A stretch of DNA of 64,000 nucleotides from Peptoniphilus duerdenii ATCC BAA-1640 (lineage in GTDB: Bacteria; Bacillota; Clostridia; Tissierellales; Peptoniphilaceae): NCBI RefSeq assembly GCF_000146345.1, contig NZ_GL397071.1, positions 1,520,632 through 1,584,631 of the forward strand, in the 5' to 3' direction. The translations under genes and the position numbers were made by a program. Shown piece after piece: positions 55,996 to 64,000 of the stretch (within the stretch, counting starts at the first letter, position 1; each line of letters starts with the position of its first letter). The notes beneath the pieces were generated by a model. It searched no databases, was not told the DNA's origin, and saw only the letters and a program-made list of their open reading frames with translations.

Positions 55996-57012
55996 ATGGA
56001 AGATAGACTAGTAGAACCAAATTTTTCACCTTCTGAAGATATATTAGAGTCTGGTATTAGACCTAAGTGGATAAGTGAATACATTGGACAAGATAAGGCA
56101 AAAGAAAAGCTAAAGATATTTATTGAAGCTGCTAAAAATAGGAATGAATCATTGGATCATGTTCTTTTAAATGGTCCTCCTGGACTTGGTAAGACTACAT
56201 TAGCAGGAATTATAGCCAATGAGATGGGAGTAAATATAAAGGTTACCTCAGGACCAGCTATAGAACGTCCTGGCGACTTAGCAAGCATTCTAACTAATCT
56301 CCAAGAAGATGATGTATTGTTTATAGATGAAATACATAGAATAAATAAATCTGTAGAAGAAATTCTCTACTCTGCAATGGAAGATTTTGCTCTAGATATA
56401 ATAGTAGGTAAGGGACCGTCTGCAAGATCAATTAGACTGGATCTTTCTAAGTTCACATTAATAGGAGCTACAACAAGAGCGGGTTCACTTACAAATCCTT
56501 TGAGAGACAGATTTGGTGTCATACTAAATTTAGAGCTCTATGATAATGAAGCTCTTGAAAATATAATTCTAAGATCATCTAAAATATTAAATATTCCGAT
56601 TGAAAAAAATGGGGCTAAAATGATTGCTAAAAGGTCTAGAGGTACTCCAAGAATTGCTAATAGATTATTAAAAAGAGTTCGTGATTATGCAGAAGTTAAA
56701 GAAAATGGTATAATTACAGAAGACGTAGCTAATAGAGGACTTGATCTTTTAGAAATAGATGAATATGGATTAGATTCATTAGATAGAAGAATCATAGAAG
56801 TAATGATTATAAATTATGGCGGAAGACCGGTAGGAATCGATGCAATAGCGGCTTCAGTTGGAGAAGAAAGAGTAACTATAGAAGATGCATATGAGCCATA
56901 TTTATTACAAATAGGATTTATAAATAGAACTCCAAGAGGAAGAATGCCTACAAAGCTTGCATATGACCATTTAAATATTCCTTATGGAAATAGTGAGGAG
57001 AGTTTTTTATGA
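55996..57012 (+). CDS. ruvB: Holliday junction branch migration helicase RuvB
   Basis: RuvB is the AAA+ motor of branch migration. The 338 residues show Walker [10 protein letters not shown], Walker [10 protein letters not shown], sensor [18 protein letters not shown] and a winged-helix C terminus with RTPRGRMPT. It overlaps the next gene by four bases. Confidence 0.98.
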   Translation: MEDRLVEPNFSPSEDILESGIRPKWISEYIGQDKAKEKLKIFIEAAKNRNESLDHVLLNGPPGLGKTTLAGIIANEMGVNIKVTSGPAIERPGDLASILTNLQEDDVLFIDEIHRINKSVEEILYSAMEDFALDIIVGKGPSARSIRLDLSKFTLIGATTRAGSLTNPLRDRFGVILNLELYDNEALENIILRSSKILNIPIEKNGAKMIAKRSRGTPRIANRLLKRVRDYAEVKENGIITEDVANRGLDLLEIDEYGLDSLDRRIIEVMIINYGGRPVGIDAIAASVGEERVTIEDAYEPYLLQIGFINRTPRGRMPTKLAYDHLNIPYGNSEESFL

Positions 57013-58099
57013 AAAATTTTAGATTAATTTTTAGTGTACTTATAGTTTGTGTTTTACTTACAGTTAGCGCTTATGCACAAAATTTGGATATAAAAATTGG
57101 AAAATCTTATTCAAATGGTGAAGCTATCGAATTAAAAAGTAAAACAAATTTTAATATAGTAATAGATAATACTATTTCTATAAAAACAAATACTAAGACT
57201 TTAAAAATTAATTTTGATGGAAAAGACATAAAAGTTTTAAATAAAAATAAAGTTGTCGTAGATTCGTTTCAAACCAATGGAGTTATGCTTATTTCTTCAG
57301 ATGCACCAATATCTGTGAATGGCAAAAGATACAGAGGATCCATTTCTTTTAGGATAAATAATTCTAAACTAGACGTTATTAATAATGTTGAGATAGAAGA
57401 TTACCTAAAGGGCGTAGTCCCTAAAGAGTTATCAGCGTCTTATCCACTTGAAGCTTTAAAGGCTCAAGCTATTGTATCTAGATCTTTTGCTATGGCAAAT
57501 ATAAACAAATATAAAAAGCTTGGATATAATTTAAATGATACCACATCATCACAAGTTTACTATGGTCTAGATGCTGAGAAGAAGAGATCTAATGAGGCGG
57601 TAGATTCAACTAAAGGCGTAATGGTTTATTATGGAGATGATATAGCAAACACCATATTTGGAGCATCTTCTGGTGGAATTGTGGCAGATGCATCTGAAGT
57701 TTGGGGAGGAAAATCAATTCCTTATCTTGCTTCATTTGAAGACAAATATTCTACTTATAATTGGGATATCTCTCTTAAAAATAGTGATCTAAAAAGAATA
57801 TTTGGAAAAGATATATACTCTTTGGATCTAATTGAAAAAGATAGTTCAGGTAGGATTAAAAAGATTCTTATAAATGGGATTGAAGAATTAAAAACTTCTA
57901 CATTTAGATCTAAAATAGGAAATGCAAAATTTAAATCTACACTTTTCGATATAGAAAGGACATCTGATGGATTTAAATTTACAGGAAGAGGATACGGTCA
58001 CGGTGTTGGTTTTAGTCAATACGGGGCTGTTGAAATGGCGAAACAAGGTTTTAAAACCGAAGATATATTAAAATATTATTTTAAAGGTACAGACATAAG

Positions 58100-58103
<4 letters not shown>
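57009..58103 (+). CDS. SpoIID/LytB-domain exported protein
   Basis: The 364-residue protein has a signal peptide (about 1-24, AYA followed by Q) and a SpoIID/LytB domain with [20 protein letters not shown] (starting near 128), [10 protein letters not shown] and [13 protein letters not shown]. SpoIID is a lytic transglycosylase on denuded glycan in sporulation, but the family also occurs in non-sporing bacteria. In ruvB-spoIID-queA order it matches many Clostridia. Its role here is presumably cell-wall remodelling. Confidence 0.88.
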
Positions 58104-60243
<2,140 letters not shown>

Positions 60244-60253
60244 ATATAAAGAG

Positions 60254-60290
60254 AAATCCTTTGACTACTATGTAGCAAAGGATTTTTTTA
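60254..60290. terminator. bidirectional terminator between convergent tgt and MoCF-HTH gene
   Basis: AAATCCTTTG at 60254-60263 pairs with CAAAGGATTT at 60276-60285, with an inner CTAC/GTAG stem and T runs on the + side. The minus-strand gene ends within it. Confidence 0.85.
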
Positions 60291-61217
60291 TATCTTATTT
60301 TCTAGTTTATTTAATCTATATTGCACTTGATAAAATTTTAAATTAGAGCCACTCTTATTAAGCTGTTTTGCAATTTGTCTAGCACCAAGACCCATGCTTC
60401 TAAATTTTATAATTTGTTTAATTATTTCTTCTTCAGAAAGTTCTTTGTCAGCTAATTGATCATACTTTGTTTCGTGTATTTCTATGAGTCTACCTCGTAA
60501 TTTGTCTAATATTACTCTTTCATCTTCATTTATATTTTCCAAAAATACTTCAAACAAGGCTGTACATTCATCCTTTGGTCCAGGTAAGGACAATATGATT
60601 GTATTTTTTTCAAGAACTATAGTAAGAGTGGAGAATAGATGACCATTTCTTCCATAAATATTTCTGGATAATATATTTTCAAAATTATTTTTTAAAACGT
60701 CGTGAACAATATCTTTGGAAAGAGATTCAGAAAAATTCCTGCCTCCACCAGTTCCTCCAATAATGATTATATAATCCGGATTTTTACTTAAATTTTGATT
60801 CAAAATTTCTAAGAAACCTTCACTATTATCTGGAGAAGGTTTGGATCTAATAATTGAAGAACCAGGGAGTTTTCTAATAATCATTCCTGCAATAATAGGG
60901 CTGTTTTGATCTTCAACTATCCCTTCTAATATTTCATCTCCAGTAGGAATAATTATAAATTTTTTATATGTAGATGAATTATCTTTATTATTTCTATTCA
61001 AAATTTTTATAATATTATTTCTAAGACTTTGTGCGAACTCAGCATTTAAAATATTTTTTATAAAAAATCTTATAGTTATTGAATTTTTTGTAATTCCTAG
61101 GATATTGAATTTATAATTTATAATTAGACTTAGTTCTTTTTCAAAATCGGAAATAGAGATTCCTCTTAAATCTATATTTTTTATATTAACAATATCATCT
61201 TTTATAGAAAAATCCAT
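60288..61217 (-). CDS. MoCF-domain protein with C-terminal helix-turn-helix
   Basis: The 309-residue protein has an unrecognised N-terminal part (1-85), a molybdopterin-binding MoaB/MogA-like domain (about 86-235, with IIPTGDEIL and IIIGGTGGG) and a C-terminal segment (about 262-309, SMGLGARQIAKQLNKSGS) resembling a resolvase-type helix-turn-helix. Start ATG 61217 is chosen because GAGGTGG precedes it on the minus strand. It faces larB across a short promoter region. Molybdopterin-domain proteins without other Moco genes nearby suggest a binding or regulatory job, perhaps for the lar genes; that is inference. Confidence 0.78.
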   Translation of the reverse strand: MDFSIKDDIVNIKNIDLRGISISDFEKELSLIINYKFNILGITKNSITIRFFIKNILNAEFAQSLRNNIIKILNRNNKDNSSTYKKFIIIPTGDEILEGIVEDQNSPIIAGMIIRKLPGSSIIRSKPSPDNSEGFLEILNQNLSKNPDYIIIIGGTGGGRNFSESLSKDIVHDVLKNNFENILSRNIYGRNGHLFSTLTIVLEKNTIILSLPGPKDECTALFEVFLENINEDERVILDKLRGRLIEIHETKYDQLADKELSEEEIIKQIIKFRSMGLGARQIAKQLNKSGSNLKFYQVQYRLNKLENKI

Positions 61218-61269
61218 ACATACCACCTCAAATATAGTATATCATTTATTTTTTAATTAAAGAACAAAA

Positions 61270-61298
61270 TTGAGAAAAAATATAACAAATGTTATAAT
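61270..61298 (+). promoter_or_regulatory. promoter of larB-larE-larC
   Basis: TTGAGA at 61270-61275 and TATAAT at 61293-61298 have 17-base spacing, 18 bases before the larB ATG. Confidence 0.75.
61281..61296. promoter_or_regulatory. candidate operator overlapping the larB -10 box
   Basis: TATAAC at 61281-61286 and GTTATA at 61291-61296 form a perfect inverted repeat with a four-base AAAT centre, covering the spacer and most of the -10. A repressor bound here would block polymerase. The factor is unknown. Confidence 0.5.
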
Positions 61299-61315
61299 TA
61301 TCTGAGGAGTGGAAT

Positions 61316-62071
61316 ATGGATATTAAAGAATTTTTAAATAAATTTAAAGAAGGTAAGATATCTCTAGAAGAGACAGAGACTTATTTAAAAAATCTTCCTT
61401 ATGAGGATTTAGACTATGCCAAACTCGATTATCATAGATCAATAAGGTCTGGATTTGGTGAAGTTATTTTCTGCGAAGGTAAAGCAGATGAACATCTTCT
61501 AGGAATCTATAAGAGTTTTTCGCAAAGGGAAGGGAATGTTCTTGGAACCAGAGCATCTTCTAGGCAATATGAACTTATAAAAAAAGAAATTCCTGATGTG
61601 TTATTTGACGAAATATCAGGTGTTTTAAAGATAGAGAGAAATAAAAAGAAAAGAATAGGTAAAATTGTCGTTGCTACAGGGGGAACAGCTGATATTAGAT
61701 TTGCAGAAGAAGCAGCTCAAACAGCAGAATTCTTCGGAGCTAATGTAGATAGACTATATGATGTAGGCATCTCTGGCCTACATAGGCTTTTAAATAATCT
61801 AAATCATTTTAAAGATGCAAATGCCATCATAGCCGTAGCAGGAATGGAAGGAGCGCTACCTGGAGTTATAGCTGGTCTTGTAGATGTTCCTGTAATAGCA
61901 CTGCCTACTTCAGTTGGTTATGGAGCTAACTTCAAAGGAGTTTCAGCTCTCTTAACTATGCTTAATTCTTGTGCAGAAGGAATTAATGTTGTAAATATCG
62001 ACAATGGTTTCGGAGCAGGGTACAATGCTGCTCAAATAAATAGATTGGTAGAAAGACATAATGGATATTAA
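61316..62071 (+). CDS. larB: nickel-pincer cofactor biosynthesis protein LarB
   Basis: LarB carboxylates and hydrolyses nicotinic acid adenine dinucleotide, the first step to the nickel-pincer nucleotide of lactate racemase-type enzymes. The 251 residues have a PurE-like C-terminal domain (about 115-250: VVATGGTADIRFAEEAA, then AGMEGALPGVIAGL). GAGGAGTGG precedes ATG 61316. It overlaps larE by eleven bases. Confidence 0.95.
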   Translation: MDIKEFLNKFKEGKISLEETETYLKNLPYEDLDYAKLDYHRSIRSGFGEVIFCEGKADEHLLGIYKSFSQREGNVLGTRASSRQYELIKKEIPDVLFDEISGVLKIERNKKKRIGKIVVATGGTADIRFAEEAAQTAEFFGANVDRLYDVGISGLHRLLNNLNHFKDANAIIAVAGMEGALPGVIAGLVDVPVIALPTSVGYGANFKGVSALLTMLNSCAEGINVVNIDNGFGAGYNAAQINRLVERHNGY

Positions 62072-62876
62072 TATCGAAAAAAAATATAAAAAATTGGAAG
62101 ATCTATTAAAGTCATACGGCAGGATTGCAGTGGCATTTTCTGGAGGAGTTGACTCTAGTTTTTTAGTAGTAGCAGCAAAAAAGATTTTAGGAAAAGAAAA
62201 TATACTTGCAATAAACTTAATATCATCAATGCAACCAGAATCCGAAGAAAATTATGCTAAGGAATTTGCAGATAAATACGATATTGATTTAATTAGAATA
62301 CCTGCAGATGAATATAGCATAGAAGGTTTCGTTGAAAATTCAAAGGACAGATGTTATTATTGCAAGCATTCAATCTTTTCAAAGGTTATAGAAATATCTG
62401 AAAAAAATGGTTTTAAAATAGTTGCTGATGGCACTAATGCAGACGATGAGGGTGATTATAGACCAGGGATGAAGGCTCTTAAAGAGCTAAATGTAAAGAG
62501 TCCTCTCAAAGAAGTTGAGCTTACTAAAAGTGAAATAAGGACTCTTCTTAAAGAAATGAATGTAGAAACTTATAATAAACCTTCTGCAGCATGTTTAGCT
62601 TCAAGAGTTCCATATGGAACCGAAATTACTAAAGAAATTTTAAAACAAGTCGAGCTTTCTGAAGAGTATTTAAAGTCTTTAGGATTTGTAAATCATAGAG
62701 TTAGATACCACGGAAATTTAGCCAGGATAGAAGTTACAGAGAATCAATTTGAACTCTTAATAGAACACAGATTAGAAATTGTAAAAAATCTAAAATCATT
62801 TGGTTTTATTTTTGTGACCTGCGACCTTTTGGGATACACAGTTGGTTCACATAATTTAGTATTAAAGGAGAAATAA
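62061..62876 (+). CDS. larE: ATP-dependent sacrificial sulfur transferase LarE
   Basis: LarE adenylates the cofactor precursor and donates sulfur from its own cysteine. The 271-residue PP-loop protein has SGGVDSS (about 27-33) and C178 in PSAACLASR, which matches the sacrificial cysteine of Lactobacillus LarE. An extra CYYC pair (C98, C101) is present. It follows larB and precedes larC by three bases. Confidence 0.95.
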   Translation: MDINIEKKYKKLEDLLKSYGRIAVAFSGGVDSSFLVVAAKKILGKENILAINLISSMQPESEENYAKEFADKYDIDLIRIPADEYSIEGFVENSKDRCYYCKHSIFSKVIEISEKNGFKIVADGTNADDEGDYRPGMKALKELNVKSPLKEVELTKSEIRTLLKEMNVETYNKPSAACLASRVPYGTEITKEILKQVELSEEYLKSLGFVNHRVRYHGNLARIEVTENQFELLIEHRLEIVKNLKSFGFIFVTCDLLGYTVGSHNLVLKEK

Positions 62877-62879
62877 TTT

Positions 62880-64000
62880 ATGGATTTATTATTAGAATGT
62901 TATTCAGGAATTTCCGGAAATATGTTTATAGGAGCTCTTTTAGACTTAGGAGTTCCATTTGAATATTTAAAAAATGAAATTGACAAATTAAATATACATG
63001 GATATGAGTTGGTGTATAAGAAGGTTGACAAGCTTGGAATAGATTCAACTTATTTTAATGTAAAATTACTAGAAGATGAACATCATACCCATGAACATTG
63101 TCACAATCACGAACATAATGATGATTTGAATGAAGATAAACATGATCATGGAGATGAGCATGAGCATAGTCACCATCATGAACATGACCAGGATAACCAT
63201 GGGCATCACCATAGCCATGTCCACAGAAATTTAAATGATATAAAGACAATAATTAATGGTTCTGACCTATCAAATTATGTAAAAGAAAATTCTTTAAAGA
63301 TATTTGAATATATTGCATGGGCCGAATCAAAAATTCATGGAAAATCTATTGATGAAGTTCATTTTCATGAAGTTGGTGCAATCGACTCAATAATTGACGC
63401 TGTAGGAGCCTCTGTATGCCTCGAATATTTAAAAGTGAACACAATATATGCCTCAAATATATACAAAGGCCACGGCTTTGTAAACTGCGCACACGGACTG
63501 TTTCCAGTTCCAGCACCAGCAACTCTTGAAATTTTAAACGAAACACCTTTTGAACTTAAACAATCAGTGGTGGAAAGTGAACTTATAACACCGACAGGAG
63601 CTGCAATCTTAGCTACTTTTGCCAAACCATTGATGAGTTCATACAAGAGCATCAAAACTTCTTATGGAGCTGGTACAAAAGATTTTGAAATACCAAATGT
63701 ACTTAGAATTTCAGAAATTGAGCTTAAAGAGAATAAAAATAAAAAGACCAATGAAATTTTTCTATTAGAAACAAATTTAGATGACATAAGCGGAGAGGAT
63801 CTCGGTTTCTTTATGAAGTTATGTATGAATGAAGGAGCACTAGACGTTTTCTATACGCCTATCTATATGAAGAAGAATAGACCAGCTTACAAACTATCAG
63901 TAATAGCAAAGAGAACAAATGTCAAATCAATGGCTAAGCTAATATTTAAGCATACTACATCTATTGGAGTAAGAATTTCTAAGTACAGAAGATTTGAAAT
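62880..64000 (+). CDS. larC: nickel insertion protein LarC (partial at window end)
   Basis: LarC puts nickel into the pincer nucleotide using CTP. The first 373 codons are in the window. MDLLLECYSGISGNMF and the downstream FHEVGAIDSIIDAVG and ETNLDDISGEDLGFF match LarC. Residues 68-115 hold 21 histidines, a probable nickel store. ATG 62880 follows AAAGGAG. The frame is continuous over the LarC1-LarC2 junction, so no programmed frameshift is needed here, unlike in Lactobacillus plantarum. It continues beyond the right edge. Confidence 0.95.
   Translation, partial: MDLLLECYSGISGNMFIGALLDLGVPFEYLKNEIDKLNIHGYELVYKKVDKLGIDSTYFNVKLLEDEHHTHEHCHNHEHNDDLNEDKHDHGDEHEHSHHHEHDQDNHGHHHSHVHRNLNDIKTIINGSDLSNYVKENSLKIFEYIAWAESKIHGKSIDEVHFHEVGAIDSIIDAVGASVCLEYLKVNTIYASNIYKGHGFVNCAHGLFPVPAPATLEILNETPFELKQSVVESELITPTGAAILATFAKPLMSSYKSIKTSYGAGTKDFEIPNVLRISEIELKENKNKKTNEIFLLETNLDDISGEDLGFFMKLCMNEGALDVFYTPIYMKKNRPAYKLSVIAKRTNVKSMAKLIFKHTTSIGVRISKYRRFE

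Noticed and set aside
63055-63249. Minus-strand frame rich in His, Tyr and Asp opposite larC
   Set aside because: It is the mirror of the His-rich LarC coding stretch, has no Shine-Dalgarno and lies wholly within larC.
62880-64000. Programmed frameshift in larC as in Lactobacillus
   Set aside because: Codon-by-codon reading is open through both halves up to the window end.

Overview
The window is chromosomal DNA of a low-GC (about 30 % by eye) Gram-positive bacterium of the Firmicutes. Reasons: T-box riboswitches ahead of brnQ and aspS, RNase Y, SepF, YlmH, RqcP, DivIC, YlxM-Ffh, KhpA, AddAB-type recombination and no lipopolysaccharide genes. The organism appears not to form spores: in the rqcP-divIC-yabR-tilS block the sporulation genes that sit there in Bacillus (yabP, yabQ, spoIIE) are missing. 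Gene order and the small, reduced enzymes fit the anaerobic cocci of the Tissierellia/Peptoniphilaceae, but I cannot name a genus. All but two genes are on the + strand, in tightly overlapping operons, and TTG starts are unusually frequent.

Layout. 1-1816: end of an unknown gene, then an isoleucine-type T-box and the branched-chain amino acid transporter brnQ. 1919-3596: rny alone. 3616-11172: xerC, a shortened addB, addA, rqcP, divIC and yabR. 11203-14986: tilS, hpt, ftsH. 15096-16085: an acyltransferase on the minus strand. 16244-20553: a cupin regulator and the polyamine ABC transporter potABCD. 20670-25678: yebC, deoC, lgt, hemZ and a divergent MurE-like ligase. 25679-30119: Asp T-box, aspS, an RseC-like protein and two membrane coiled-coil proteins of unknown role. 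30205-46627: a long housekeeping run, der, plsY, gpsA, a HlyD-like protein, yggS, sepF, ylmH, lspA, rluD-like, plsX, acpP, rnc, a radical SAM gene, smc, ftsY, alr. 46648-50553: ylxM, ffh, rpsP, khpA, rimM, trmD, rplS. 50552-54883: a GH18/SH3 protein, a phospholipase C-like protein, asnA and an unknown gene. 54921-60290: ruvCAB, spoIID-like, queA, tgt. 60288-64000: a minus-strand molybdopterin-domain/HTH protein facing larB, larE and larC (larC is cut by the window end).

How the genes work together. Several runs are functional sets: signal-recognition and translation genes (ftsY, ffh, rpsP, rimM, trmD, rplS), phospholipid synthesis (plsX, acpP, plsY, gpsA), queuosine tRNA modification (queA, tgt), double-strand break repair and Holliday junction resolution (addAB, ruvABC), lipoprotein maturation (lgt, lspA), and synthesis of the nickel-pincer nucleotide cofactor (larB, larE, larC). 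I see no CRISPR array, prophage, insertion sequence, rRNA or tRNA gene.

Most notable points: a terminator-like hairpin placed exactly between the Shine-Dalgarno and start codon of tilS; the lar operon with a 21-histidine LarC and a divergent MoCF-HTH protein; a Cys/His-rich insert in FtsY; an AddB without visible Walker A or iron-sulfur cysteines; and a 16-bp perfect palindrome at the transcription start of ylxM-ffh.
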